NCBI GenBank assembly: GCA_009776955.1
Contig: WRMW01000004.1
Coordinates: 62,001 to 126,000, forward strand
DNA: 64,000 nt
Source: Clostridiales bacterium
GTDB lineage: Bacteria > Bacillota > Clostridia > Peptostreptococcales > Anaerovoracaceae
Reading direction: 5' to 3'
The notes beneath the pieces are model-generated. The model worked only from the letters and a program-made list of their open reading frames with translations, ran no database searches and had not been told where the DNA came from. Both the position numbers and the translations under genes were made by a program. Positions within the stretch are counted from its first letter, which is position 1, and every line of letters begins with the position of its first letter. Positions 6,021-15,062 of the stretch are shown here, piece after piece.

Positions 6021-9000
6021 ATGAAAAAACTTTGCATCAACATAAACGGCAGGGAGCTTACGGCTTACAAAGGGCAGACCATCCTCGAGGCGGCACGGGA
6101 CAGCGGGATATTCATTCCGACGCTGTGCGAGGACAGGCGCACGGAGGTCTACGGGGCATGCGGCATATGCGTGGTCGAGATCGAGGGCAGCCCGAAACTG
6201 ATGAAGGCATGCGCGACGGAGCTCTCTGACGGTATGATCATAAAGACGGACACTGACAGGGTGATACAGTCGCGCAAGACCATGCTGGAGCTGTTGCTGT
6301 CCGACCATACGGGCGACTGCAGGCCGCCGTGCGACCATGCGTGCCCGGCCAACACGGACTGCCAAGGCTATGTGGGGCTTGTCGCCAACGGGCAGGTTGA
6401 GGAAGGCTATAAGCTTATAATGGAGCGCATTCCCATACCCGCGTCGATGGGGCGCGTCTGCCCCCATCCGTGCGAAACGGAGTGTCGGCGCGGACTTGTG
6501 GAGGAACCAATAGGCATCGCGAGGATAAAGAGGCTTTGCGGTGATTTTGCGATCGAGAACGACAAGGACGCAGAATGGATGCCCGAGATGCCGGAAGAGA
6601 CAGGCAAGCGCGTCGCCATAATAGGGAGCGGGGCTTACGGGCTTTCGCTTGCATATTTTCTCAGGCTTCTTGGGCATGGCGTAGTGATTTATGAAGCGAT
6701 GCCTAAGGCGGGCGGGATGCTGCGTTACGGCATACCGGAATACCGCCTGCCCAAGGCCGTGCTTGAGACTGAGATAAACAGGATAGAGAAAATGGGCGTG
6801 GACATTCGGACAGGAAGGAGCGTCGGCCGCGACATATCCATGGAAAGCATCAGGGCCCGCTATGATGCGGTATGCATCGGTATAGGAGCTTGGGTGTCTA
6901 CCGGGACGGGAGCGAAAGGCGAAGGCCTGCCGGGCGTCATCGGCGGCATTGAGCTGCTGAGCAAGGTGGCAGGCGGAGAACATGTGTTCCTGGGCAAGCG
7001 CGTGGCGGTCGTCGGCGGTGGCAACACTGCGATGGATGCCTGCCGCACTGCAGTGCGCATGGGCGCGCAGGTGGTCTACAGCGTTTACAGGAGGACTAAG
7101 AACGAAATGCCCGCCGAGCTTATTGAGGTGGTCGAGGCAGACGAGGAAGGCGTGATCTTCAAGGAGCTTACGAACCCGATAGAGATAATGCCGGGCGCCG
7201 ATGGTCGTGTCGCGAAGATAAAGCTTCAGCAGATGCGGCTCGGCGACCCCGATGCATCGGGGCGGCGGGCGCCCGTGCCCATAAAGGGCAGGACTGAAAC
7301 GCTTCCTGTCGACACGGTGGTGCTTGCGGTCGGCCAGGCGGCGGACCCTGCATCGCTCGGCGTCAAGGGCTTGAAGCTTACGCGCAAGAAAGGCGTCGCT
7401 TACGACCCTAAGACTTTTACCACGAGCGTGCCAGGCGTTTTTGCGGGCGGCGACTGCGGCAATGACAAGGTAAGCATCGCTGTCGAGGCCGTTGCGGACG
7501 CCAAGCACAGCGCCGGCGTCATAAACGCCTATTTGTTCGGAGAAAGAATCACTTACGACCCCATACATACGGTGAAGCGGCATGATGTCACGGAGCGCTC
7601 TTTCGAAGGCCGAGAGCGTTTGTTCCGTCCGCCCGTCAACACCCTGCCGCCTGGAGAGCGCAGCCAGAGTTTCGCGGAAGTGGCGGTCGGTTGGGACAAG
7701 GAGGCTGGAGCAGAGGAAGGCATGCGTTGCCTGTCCTGTGGCTGTGGCGACTATTTTGAATGCAAGTTGGTCGAGTATTCAAGGCTGTACGATGCAGAGC
7801 CAGGACGCCTTGCAGGTGAATTGTCGGCGGCAGACCCGGACGGCAATATGCCTTCGCCCGACGACAAAGGGGGCGAGCACCCGTTCATTGTTCGCGAGGA
7901 AGGCAAATGCATTCTGTGCGGCCTTTGCGTGCGCGTATGCGAAGACGTCTCAGGCGCGGCGACGCTCGGTTTTGTAGGGCGCGGCTTTGACACAGTCGTC
8001 AGGCCGGCGCATGAAATGCCGCTTCCCAAGAGCGGCTGCATCTCTTGCGGCCTTTGTGTGGACGCATGCCCGACCGGGGCGATGCGTGAGCGCCTGTCTC
8101 TCAAAAAAGACGTACCGCTTGCCACTACTGCCACCGAAACGGTGTGCCCCCATTGCGGGATAGGCTGCAGAATAGCGCTCGAGACGTATGGGGATTTGCT
8201 TGTAAGGGCAAACCCGAGTATGGGAGCGGGGGGCAAGGGGCTTATTTGCGGGCGCGGCAAGTTTGGGTTTGACCGCTCGGAGATAGCGGATGACGAGTTT
8301 GGCGACCGCCTGAAGACGCCTCTTATCTTGGACCCTGTAACCGAGAATAGGGAGGGTTCTTCATGGTATGACGCGTTTGTCGCGACTGCGAAGAAAGCGC
8401 AGAGCGTAAGCGCCAAATACGGGCCAGGGAGTGTTGCCGTGTCGATATCAGACCGCCTGACCAATGAGGAGGCATATGCGGCGAGGGCGCTTGCGTTATC
8501 GCTTGGGGCACGGGTCTTCTCCTTCAACAACAGAAGGTCGGCCGCTTCGGCGTTTTACGGCTCTCCGCCACCGTCAAGCTTTGAGGAATTGCACAATACG
8601 GACTATATACTTGCCGTGGGTGTTGATTTTGCGGCAAACCCTGTGCTCGCGACCAGGCTGCGCATGGCGGCCTTGGCAGGCGTCAAGATTGTCCGCATAG
8701 AGCTTGAGGACAGAAGAGCGAAAGACCAAAGCGGCTATGCGTCATTCGACGCGCGCATAGTGGGCGAGACCGTATATACCGTGAACAGCCTTAAAATCCT
8801 GAACGAGATAGAGACAGCCCTTAAAGGCGGCAAGGCGGATTCAAAGGCCAAGCGAATCGCAAAAGAGCTCAAAGGGGTGAAGAAAGCGATGTTTGTGTAC
8901 CAGCGCAACGTCCTTACGCCTCAGGCGGCCTGGCTTGTCTGCCGCATCGCGTTGCTGTCGGGGCATCTTGGCAAGCCGCGAGAAGGGGTTATGGAGGTGC

Positions 9001-9650
9001 TTCCCAAGTGCAATAGCATGGGGCTGTACAGCTTGGACATCCATGCATCAGCCGAAGACATCCTGAACAGCGGGTACGGAGCGGGCGTCAAGGCGCTTTT
9101 GGTGCTTGGAGAGGATCCGATAGGGCAAATCATGGCTGCCGAGACGAACGGGGCAAAGCCGGACGAGCTGAGGGCTGCCAAAAAATTGTTGGCCCAGACA
9201 TCTTTCCTGATGGTTTGCGACACGCATTTGACGGCGACGGCGCAACGGGCGGACGTTGTCATCCCGGCATCAGGCTTCGCTTCTGCAGACGGGACTTACA
9301 CAAATACGGAAGGGCGGCTTTTGGAGGTTCTGCCTGGGACAGAGGCACAGATGCCTTATAAAAATTGGCAGGTGTTCCGTGAGATAGCCAATATCGCCGG
9401 CGCCCGTACAGACTGGGAAACCGAGGCGGATATCTCGCGTGAGATGAACGACGCAGTGCCGATTTACAGATATGCTTCAATAGGCGAAATCCAGGCATGG
9501 CCGGAGGCTGTGACGGTGGGCGAGGCATCGGAGGATATGTGGAATGAAAAGGCTACGGCTGTCGGCAAGCTCGTCAGCCCGCTTCCCACCAGCGACCATC
9601 TGACGCGGAGCATCAACAGGCACTTAGGCACGGGAGTGTATGGGGACTGA
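6021..9650 (+). CDS. NuoG-like Fe-S subunit with built-in GltD-type NAD(P)H/FAD domain
   Basis: This 1209-residue fusion has several parts. Residues 1-95 are a NuoG-type [2Fe-2S] domain (LCEDRRTEVYGACGICVVE). Residues about 100-530 are a GltD/NfnB-type flavoprotein with an N-terminal Fe-S segment (CRPPCDHACPAN, CPHPCETECRRG), an FAD site (VAIIGSGAYGLSLAYFL, ~196) and an NAD(P) site (VAVVGGGNTAMDACRTA, ~328). Two [4Fe-4S] motifs follow (CILCGLCVRVC ~630, CISCGLCVDACP ~674). Residues ~705-1160 resemble a molybdopterin oxidoreductase starting CPHCGIGC. The position where formate dehydrogenases carry catalytic Sec/Cys reads FNNRRSAASAFYG, so the Mo-type domain looks inactive, as in NuoG. The probable role is electron transfer among NADH, NADPH and ferredoxin, akin to Stn/Nfn- or Hyd-type complexes. 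This is an inference. Confidence 0.85.
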   Translation: MKKLCININGRELTAYKGQTILEAARDSGIFIPTLCEDRRTEVYGACGICVVEIEGSPKLMKACATELSDGMIIKTDTDRVIQSRKTMLELLLSDHTGDCRPPCDHACPANTDCQGYVGLVANGQVEEGYKLIMERIPIPASMGRVCPHPCETECRRGLVEEPIGIARIKRLCGDFAIENDKDAEWMPEMPEETGKRVAIIGSGAYGLSLAYFLRLLGHGVVIYEAMPKAGGMLRYGIPEYRLPKAVLETEINRIEKMGVDIRTGRSVGRDISMESIRARYDAVCIGIGAWVSTGTGAKGEGLPGVIGGIELLSKVAGGEHVFLGKRVAVVGGGNTAMDACRTAVRMGAQVVYSVYRRTKNEMPAELIEVVEADEEGVIFKELTNPIEIMPGADGRVAKIKLQQMRLGDPDASGRRAPVPIKGRTETLPVDTVVLAVGQAADPASLGVKGLKLTRKKGVAYDPKTFTTSVPGVFAGGDCGNDKVSIAVEAVADAKHSAGVINAYLFGERITYDPIHTVKRHDVTERSFEGRERLFRPPVNTLPPGERSQSFAEVAVGWDKEAGAEEGMRCLSCGCGDYFECKLVEYSRLYDAEPGRLAGELSAADPDGNMPSPDDKGGEHPFIVREEGKCILCGLCVRVCEDVSGAATLGFVGRGFDTVVRPAHEMPLPKSGCISCGLCVDACPTGAMRERLSLKKDVPLATTATETVCPHCGIGCRIALETYGDLLVRANPSMGAGGKGLICGRGKFGFDRSEIADDEFGDRLKTPLILDPVTENREGSSWYDAFVATAKKAQSVSAKYGPGSVAVSISDRLTNEEAYAARALALSLGARVFSFNNRRSAASAFYGSPPPSSFEELHNTDYILAVGVDFAANPVLATRLRMAALAGVKIVRIELEDRRAKDQSGYASFDARIVGETVYTVNSLKILNEIETALKGGKADSKAKRIAKELKGVKKAMFVYQRNVLTPQAAWLVCRIALLSGHLGKPREGVMEVLPKCNSMGLYSLDIHASAEDILNSGYGAGVKALLVLGEDPIGQIMAAETNGAKPDELRAAKKLLAQTSFLMVCDTHLTATAQRADVVIPASGFASADGTYTNTEGRLLEVLPGTEAQMPYKNWQVFREIANIAGARTDWETEADISREMNDAVPIYRYASIGEIQAWPEAVTVGEASEDMWNEKATAVGKLVSPLPTSDHLTRSINRHLGTGVYGD

Positions 9651-10338
9651 CCAGGCGGTCGCCCGCTTTGTGATTTTCACAGGCTTTTGGCAAGGGGGCG
9701 GTATGGAACGTGCCTTTCTCGGCATAGAGTCCGATGACTATGTAGTGTGCGCCGACGGGGGGTATGGCGTGTGCCGTGCGGCGGGGATAAAGCCCAAAGC
9801 CGTGATAGGCGACTTTGACAGCATTTCTGCGGAACAGGCGGAAGAAGCGGCCGCGCTCGGCATCGAATGCGTGAGATTCCCAAGCGAAAAGGACGATACG
9901 GACACATTGCTCTGCGTAAGGCATGGGCTGTCTAAAGGCTTCAAGCGGTTTCTGATAATCGGGGGGATAGGCGGCGACCTTGCCCACACCATGGCAAATC
10001 TTCAGGTCCTGTCATTCCTTATGGACATGGGCTGCGAGGCCGAGGTCGTGACGGCCGATGAACGTTTGTTCATGGCGGACGGTGAGGGCTTGCCCTTGCG
10101 TGGCGAGGCAAGGCAGGCTGTGCCCGCCGTTTTCAGTGGATGCCCCGGGGCAAAGTTTTCCGTGTTCTCCTATGCGGAACGCAGTTCGGGCGTGTGCATA
10201 AAAAACGCGAAATACCACCTTGACGATGCCGTGCTGACGCATAGCTACCCCGTGGGCGCAAGCAACGAGTTTGTCGATGCCGAGCCGGTGACGGCCTCGG
10301 TTCGCCACGGCCGTCTGCTCATTATCGCAGACAGATAA
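9640..10338 (+). CDS. thiN: Thiamine pyrophosphokinase
   Basis: Thiamine pyrophosphokinase makes thiamine diphosphate from thiamine and ATP. Family motifs are clear: VVCADGGYGVCRAAGIKP, VIGDFDSI, EKDDTDTLLCVRHGL and GGIGGDLAHTMANLQVL, with a C-terminal strand-rich binding domain. Length (232) is normal. The gene overlaps the end of the preceding oxidoreductase gene by 11 bases, with GGGAG before the ATG, so it probably shares that transcript. ThDP is needed by IlvB and IorA, both encoded in this window. Confidence 0.93.
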   Translation: MGTDQAVARFVIFTGFWQGGGMERAFLGIESDDYVVCADGGYGVCRAAGIKPKAVIGDFDSISAEQAEEAAALGIECVRFPSEKDDTDTLLCVRHGLSKGFKRFLIIGGIGGDLAHTMANLQVLSFLMDMGCEAEVVTADERLFMADGEGLPLRGEARQAVPAVFSGCPGAKFSVFSYAERSSGVCIKNAKYHLDDAVLTHSYPVGASNEFVDAEPVTASVRHGRLLIIADR

Positions 10339-10365
10339 TTCTATGCATTGCACGACAAAATAGAG

Positions 10366-10421
10366 TATACTGGAGCGGTCTGCGAAAGACGTAAACAATT
10401 GCTGCAAGGAGGTATGAAAAA
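10366..10421 (+). promoter_or_regulatory. -10 element and ribosome site of the 4-hydroxybutyrate operon
   Basis: TATACT at 10366-10371 lies in the short gap after thiN, and AAGGAGGT lies just before the ATG at 10422. No good -35 hexamer is present at standard spacing, so the promoter may need an activator or be weak. Confidence 0.45.
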
Positions 10422-11903
10422 ATGGCATTGATGACTGGGGCACAATATATTGAGAGTTTGCGGAAGCTGGGCACGCAGGTGTATCTTTTTGGGAGGAAGG
10501 AGCCGAACTGGATCGACCACCCTATTGTCAAGCCGTCGATAAACTGCGTCGCGGCGACTTACGATCTGGCGCACGAGCCTGAGCATGAGGACTTGGCGAC
10601 GGCCACGTCGAACTTGAGCGGCCGCAAGATAAACCGCTTCTCGCATCTGCATATGAGCCAGGATGACTTGGTGAAAAAGGTCAAGATGCAGAGGCTGTTG
10701 GGGCGCAAGACGGCCTCGTGCTTCCAGCGCTGCGTCGGCATGGACGCATTCAACGCGGTTTATTCGACGACTTATGAATGCGACCAGAAGCATGGCACGA
10801 GCTACCATGAAAGCTTCAAAAAATACATGATATACATACAGGACAACGACTTGATGGTAGACGGCGCCATGACCGACCCCAAAGGCGACCGCGGCAAGTC
10901 CCACAGCCAGCAGACGGACCCCGACCTTTTTGTGCGGATAGTCGAGCGTAGGCCTGACGGCATTGTGGTACGCGGCGCAAAAGCCCACCAGACTGGGTCG
11001 ATCAACTCGCACGAGCATCTTGTGATGCCCACGCAGTCCGTAGGCGAGGGCGACAAGGATTACGCCGTCTGCTTTGCAGTGCCTTCCGACTCGCCGGGGC
11101 TCTTTATGATCTATGGGCGGCAGGCTTCCGACACAAGGAAGCTTGAGCCGGGCGCGGATGTCGACCTCGGCAACAAGAAGTTTGGCGGGCAGGAGGCGCT
11201 CGTCGTGTTCGACAATGTGTTCGTGCCGAATCATCGCATATTCATGTGCGGCGAATACGATTTCGCGGGCATGCTTGTCGAGCGTTTTGCCGGTTATCAC
11301 CGCCAGTCGTATGGCGGCTGCAAGGTCGGCGTCGGCGACGTAATCATCGGGGCGGCGGCGCTCGCTGCCGAGTACGGCGGCGCGGACAAGGCCTCGCATA
11401 TCAAGGACAAGCTTATAGAGATGACCCACCTAAACGAGACCCTTTACAGTTGCGGCATTGCCTGCTCAAGCGAGGGCTGCCCCACGGCGGCGGGCAACTA
11501 CCAGATAGACATGCTTCTCGCCAATGTCTGCAAGCAGAACGTTACGCGCTTCCCGTATGAGATAGTGCGAATCGCGGAGGATATTGCGGGCGGGCTGATG
11601 GTCACGATGCCGTCCGAGCTCGACTTCAAATCCGAGCTGAAAGTGCCGACCGCGTCAAACCTTTCGCTGGGCGAATGGTGCGACAAGTTTTTCGCAGGCG
11701 TGGACGGCGTGCCGACGGAGAACAGGATGCGTGTGCTGCGTTTCCTTGAGAACATATGTTTGGGAAGCGCGGCGGTCGGCTACCGCACGGAGTCCATGCA
11801 CGGCGCCGGCAGCCCGCAGGCACAGCGCATCATGATAGCGCGGCAGGGCGATATCGAGGCCAAGAAGCAGCTTGCGAAAGATATCGCAGGGATAAAGGAA
11901 TAG
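10422..11903 (+). CDS. abfD: 4-hydroxybutyryl-CoA dehydratase / vinylacetyl-CoA isomerase
   Basis: This radical-type dehydratase converts 4-hydroxybutyryl-CoA to crotonyl-CoA with FAD and an unusual [4Fe-4S] cluster. The known cluster ligands of the Clostridium aminobutyricum enzyme (three Cys, one His) are all present with an offset of one: C100 and C104 in ASCFQRCVGMD, H293 and C300 in GYHRQSYGGC. Length (493) is near that of the family. It heads an abfD-abfT-abfH operon with 10- and 9-base gaps. The motif set separates it from ordinary 4-hydroxyphenylacetate 3-monooxygenases, which lack these cysteines. Confidence 0.96.
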   Translation: MALMTGAQYIESLRKLGTQVYLFGRKEPNWIDHPIVKPSINCVAATYDLAHEPEHEDLATATSNLSGRKINRFSHLHMSQDDLVKKVKMQRLLGRKTASCFQRCVGMDAFNAVYSTTYECDQKHGTSYHESFKKYMIYIQDNDLMVDGAMTDPKGDRGKSHSQQTDPDLFVRIVERRPDGIVVRGAKAHQTGSINSHEHLVMPTQSVGEGDKDYAVCFAVPSDSPGLFMIYGRQASDTRKLEPGADVDLGNKKFGGQEALVVFDNVFVPNHRIFMCGEYDFAGMLVERFAGYHRQSYGGCKVGVGDVIIGAAALAAEYGGADKASHIKDKLIEMTHLNETLYSCGIACSSEGCPTAAGNYQIDMLLANVCKQNVTRFPYEIVRIAEDIAGGLMVTMPSELDFKSELKVPTASNLSLGEWCDKFFAGVDGVPTENRMRVLRFLENICLGSAAVGYRTESMHGAGSPQAQRIMIARQGDIEAKKQLAKDIAGIKE

Positions 11904-11913
11904 GTGCTGAAGG

Positions 11914-13230
11914 ATGACCGCATCGGCAACCATTGATGCCCTGTACGCTTCAAAGCTCACAACGCCGTCAGACGCCATAGCCCGCATCCCTGCAAGCGGC
12001 GCCCTGTGGCTTCACCACGCCATCATGGAGCCCAAGACCCTTATGCGCGAGCTTGTGTCGCAGCGTGAACGCTTTGACCGTCTTCGCGTATTCCATATGG
12101 TACGCAACGGCGACGTGGACATAGCGGCTCCGGGCTACGAAAAATACTTCGTCGCAAACCCGCTGTTTGCGGCAGGCAATTCGAGGGCGGCGCTCGCGGA
12201 GGGCCGGGCGGACTTCACGCCCGCATTTTTCCATGAAATACCTTCGCTTATCCGCACAGGCCGAGTGCCGTGCGACGTGGCGTTCGTCCAAGTCAGCCCC
12301 CCTGACAAATACGGCTTTTGCAATATGGGCACGAGCATCGACTACTCCATACAGTCCGCCCGCTCCGCAAAACTCGTCATCGCGCAAGTCAACAAAAATG
12401 TGCCGCGCGTGTTCGGTGAGGGCTTTCTCCATGTCTCGGAAATAGACTGCTTCGTGGAGGCGGACGACGAGCTTTACGAGATACAGCCCCCCAAGATAGG
12501 CGACGAGGAAAAAGCCATAGGCGCGAACTGCGCTTCGCTTATAGAGGACGGCTGCACGCTGCAGCTTGGCATCGGGGGCATACCCGACGCAGTGGTGATG
12601 TTCCTTGACGGCAAGAAAGACCTTGGCATCCACTCTGAAATGGTTTCCGAGGGCACGCTCGCGCTCTACGAAAAGGGCGTCATAAACAACTCGAAGAAAT
12701 CGGAGAACCGTGGCAAGATGGTCGTTACGTTCTTGATGGGTACCAGAAAGCTCTACGACTGGGCGGACGACAACCCTGCCATCGAAATGCGGCCGGTGGA
12801 CTACGTGAACCACCCCATCACCATTATGCGGCAGACCAAGCCCGTCGGCGTCAACGCCGCCATCGAGATAGACCTGCAAGGCCAGGTCGTGAGCGAGGCT
12901 ATGGGGCTCAAGCAGTTTTCCGGCACGGGCGGCCAGGTTGACTTTGTGCGTGGCTGCGCCATGGCCGAAGGCGGCAAGTCCATCATCGCCATGCCGTCAT
13001 CCACGGTCAAGAAGGACGGCAGCCGCATATCGAAGATAGTGCCGTTCGTGGCTCACGGGGCGCCCGTCACGACATCGCGCGTGGACGTGGACTATATAAT
13101 AACCGAGCATGGGGTCGCCGAAATGAAAGGGCGGTCGCTGCGGCAGCGCGCCAAGGCATTGATAGAGATTGCCCACCCGGATTTCCGTGGCGGTCTAAAA
13201 GAAGAATATAACAAGCGCTTTGTGGATTAG
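11914..13230 (+). CDS. abfT: 4-hydroxybutyrate CoA-transferase
   Basis: This 438-residue class I CoA-transferase (Cat1/Cat2/AbfT group) activates 4-hydroxybutyrate, typically with acetyl-CoA or butyryl-CoA as CoA donor. The family region LQLGIGGIPDAVVMFL is followed by the catalytic-glutamate loop in IHSEMVSEGTLALYEKG and by GTGGQVDFVRGC and ITEHGVAEMKG near the C-terminus. The assignment to 4-hydroxybutyrate rather than acetate or succinate rests on its place between abfD and the 4-hydroxybutyrate dehydrogenase gene. Confidence 0.93.
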   Translation: MTASATIDALYASKLTTPSDAIARIPASGALWLHHAIMEPKTLMRELVSQRERFDRLRVFHMVRNGDVDIAAPGYEKYFVANPLFAAGNSRAALAEGRADFTPAFFHEIPSLIRTGRVPCDVAFVQVSPPDKYGFCNMGTSIDYSIQSARSAKLVIAQVNKNVPRVFGEGFLHVSEIDCFVEADDELYEIQPPKIGDEEKAIGANCASLIEDGCTLQLGIGGIPDAVVMFLDGKKDLGIHSEMVSEGTLALYEKGVINNSKKSENRGKMVVTFLMGTRKLYDWADDNPAIEMRPVDYVNHPITIMRQTKPVGVNAAIEIDLQGQVVSEAMGLKQFSGTGGQVDFVRGCAMAEGGKSIIAMPSSTVKKDGSRISKIVPFVAHGAPVTTSRVDVDYIITEHGVAEMKGRSLRQRAKALIEIAHPDFRGGLKEEYNKRFVD

Positions 13231-13239
13231 GAGAGAGAA

Positions 13240-14364
13240 ATGCAGACATTGAAGCTAGTTCCGGTAATACATTATTTCGATACGGTAAAGGAATGGATCG
13301 AGGCGTTTCCCATCGTGGACAGCGATTTGTTCGTGACGAACAAGTGGCTATACGAGCAATACCTCAAGCCCCTAGGCGGCAACCCGCAAGTGATTTTCCA
13401 GGAGGAATATGGCGAAGGGGAGCCGACCGACGAAATGATTGACGCTATGCACAAAGACCTCAAGAGGACGGAGTATGGCAGGATCGCGGCGTTTGGCGGC
13501 GGCACCATACTCGACATATGCAAGGTGCTCTCGCTCAACATCCCCGACAGGTCGGAGGACCTTTTCACGGGCAAGGCGGAGCCCAAGAAAATGAAGCAGC
13601 TCGTGGCGGTCCCGACCACTTGCGGCACTGGCTCCGAGGTCACAAACGTGGCGATAAGCTCCCTGAAAGGCCTCGGCATCAAGAAGGGCATAGCCGTCGA
13701 GGAGACCTTTGCCGAGCGTGTCGTTCTTATCCCTGAGCCGCTAAGGGGGCTGCCGTACAAGGCGTTTATGATGTCGTCCCTTGACGCCCTCATCCATGCG
13801 GTGGAGTCGTTTTTGTCGCCCAAGGCGTCCTTTTTCACGGATATGTTTGCGAAGAAAGCGATCTGGACAATAATGCACGGCTATAAGGGCATGTTGGAGT
13901 TCGGCGAGGAAGCGCGCTTCGGCTATATGAAAGAATTTCTGATGGCGGCGACCTCCGCCGGCATAGCATTCGGCAATGCGGGCTGCGGGGCGGTTCATGC
14001 CCTGTCGTATTCGATAGGCGGCGCCTTCCATGTCCCGCACGGCGAGGCGAACTACCAGTTCTTTGCCGCAGTTATGAAGCTGTATGCGAAAAAAGCCCCG
14101 AACGGCAAGATTCGCGAGCTTACCAAGATGCTGTCCGAAATGCTGAACTTGGATGCCACTTACTCAGGCCCCGTCTACGACGAGTTCGACACCTTCCTCG
14201 ACAGGCTGATTGCGAAGAAGCCCTTGCGTGAATACGGCATGACCGAGGCGCAGATAGACGAGTTCGCCGAGTCCACGGTCGCAAACCAGCAACGTCTGTT
14301 GGTCAACAACTACGTCTTTCTGGAGGATGGCGAGTACAGGGCTATTTTCGCCGACTTGTATTAG
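13240..14364 (+). CDS. abfH: Iron-containing alcohol dehydrogenase, probable 4-hydroxybutyrate dehydrogenase
   Basis: This 374-residue type III (iron-dependent) alcohol dehydrogenase shows the GGGTILDICKVLS nucleotide-binding segment, the VPTTCGTGSEVTNVA motif and the metal ligands: Asp in SSLDALIHAVESF, His in the same helix, His in GCGAVHALSY and His in HVPHGEAN. In 4-hydroxybutyrate fermenters the enzyme interconverts succinate semialdehyde and 4-hydroxybutyrate. Position as third gene of the abf operon gives the substrate. A strong terminator follows, so the operon ends here. Confidence 0.92.
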   Translation: MQTLKLVPVIHYFDTVKEWIEAFPIVDSDLFVTNKWLYEQYLKPLGGNPQVIFQEEYGEGEPTDEMIDAMHKDLKRTEYGRIAAFGGGTILDICKVLSLNIPDRSEDLFTGKAEPKKMKQLVAVPTTCGTGSEVTNVAISSLKGLGIKKGIAVEETFAERVVLIPEPLRGLPYKAFMMSSLDALIHAVESFLSPKASFFTDMFAKKAIWTIMHGYKGMLEFGEEARFGYMKEFLMAATSAGIAFGNAGCGAVHALSYSIGGAFHVPHGEANYQFFAAVMKLYAKKAPNGKIRELTKMLSEMLNLDATYSGPVYDEFDTFLDRLIAKKPLREYGMTEAQIDEFAESTVANQQRLLVNNYVFLEDGEYRAIFADLY

Positions 14365-14387
14365 GCTGTAAAAAATATCGCCATACA

Positions 14388-14415
14388 AGCGGGCGGCAAG
14401 TTGCCGCCCGCTTTT
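14388..14415 (+). terminator. Terminator of the 4-hydroxybutyrate operon
   Basis: The stem AGCGGGCGGC/GCCGCCCGCT with loop AAGTT is followed by TTTCTTC. Confidence 0.85.
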
Positions 14416-14471
14416 CTTCACCAAACCACCTCAAAATCTTTATGCGAATTACATACATATATTGCATAATA

Positions 14472-14480
14472 TGGTATAAT
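14472..14480 (+). promoter_or_regulatory. Extended -10 element upstream of ssb
   Basis: TGGTATAAT is an extended -10 (TGn plus TATAAT) about 55 bases upstream of ssb. No clear -35 is seen, which is normal for extended -10 promoters. No LexA-like box was found here. Confidence 0.55.
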
Positions 14481-14533
14481 ATCCCTAACAACATAAATCA
14501 CGCATCAGCCCATGGGGGCGGAAAGGAGAATAC

Positions 14534-14899
14534 ATGAACAGCGTGAACATCATTGGGCGGCTTGTAAAGGATCCTGATATAAAGCATACGAGCGAAGGCT
14601 TGGCAATTTGCGACATCAGGATTGCCATCGACGACGTGCGCAGCAAAGAGGACCGAGCCGACTTCGTCAACGTGACGGTCTTTGGCACTCAGGCCGGCCT
14701 TTGCGAAAAGTATCTGCGGAAAGGGTTTGTCACGGGCGTATCAGGGCATATCCGGTCGGACTCCTATACGGATTCGGCAGGCGTGAAACGCTACCCCGTA
14801 AAACTCGTTGCGGAGAACGTGCAATTCCTGCAATGGCCAGACCGCGAGGAAGCGCCGCAAGCGCAGTCCGCAGGCGTGGAGCTGGCGGAGGCCGTATAA
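14534..14899 (+). CDS. ssb: Single-stranded DNA-binding protein, short form
   Basis: The OB-fold of bacterial SSB is clear (MNSVNIIGRLVKDPDI, then DFVNVTVFGTQAGLCEKYL, then VTGVSGHIRSDSY). The protein is 121 residues and ends EAPQAQSAGVELAEAV. It therefore lacks both the long disordered linker and the acidic DDDIPF-type tip that recruits repair and replication partners in primary SSBs. It is more likely an accessory SSB. A terminator follows within 50 bases. Confidence 0.92.
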   Translation: MNSVNIIGRLVKDPDIKHTSEGLAICDIRIAIDDVRSKEDRADFVNVTVFGTQAGLCEKYLRKGFVTGVSGHIRSDSYTDSAGVKRYPVKLVAENVQFLQWPDREEAPQAQSAGVELAEAV

Positions 14900-14930
14900 G
14901 GCCGCAAGGCAATCAGCATCGAAAGGAGGT

Positions 14931-14955
14931 AGGGGCGCTTAGACGCCCCTTTTTT
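14931..14955 (+). terminator. Terminator after ssb
   Basis: The stem AGGGGCG/CGCCCCT with a 6-base loop is followed by TTTTTG. An AGGAGG just upstream has no following gene and is taken as chance. Confidence 0.85.
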
Positions 14956-15062
14956 GTTGTCGCCCAAGGGGATTTATTGACTGTAAATCGACGTGGATAT
15001 AGTGTATACTTCATAAAAATAGTATCTTTAGGCCAAGCTATTATCAAGACAGGAGACGTTAG

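Noticed and set aside
6021-9650. Active selenocysteine or cysteine formate dehydrogenase
   Set aside because: There is no in-frame TGA and no Cys at the catalytic position. The domain is also shorter than in formate dehydrogenases.
14921-14930. AGGAGG after ssb as the ribosome site of a missed gene
   Set aside because: The following bases form a terminator hairpin, and no start codon opens a frame at the right distance.
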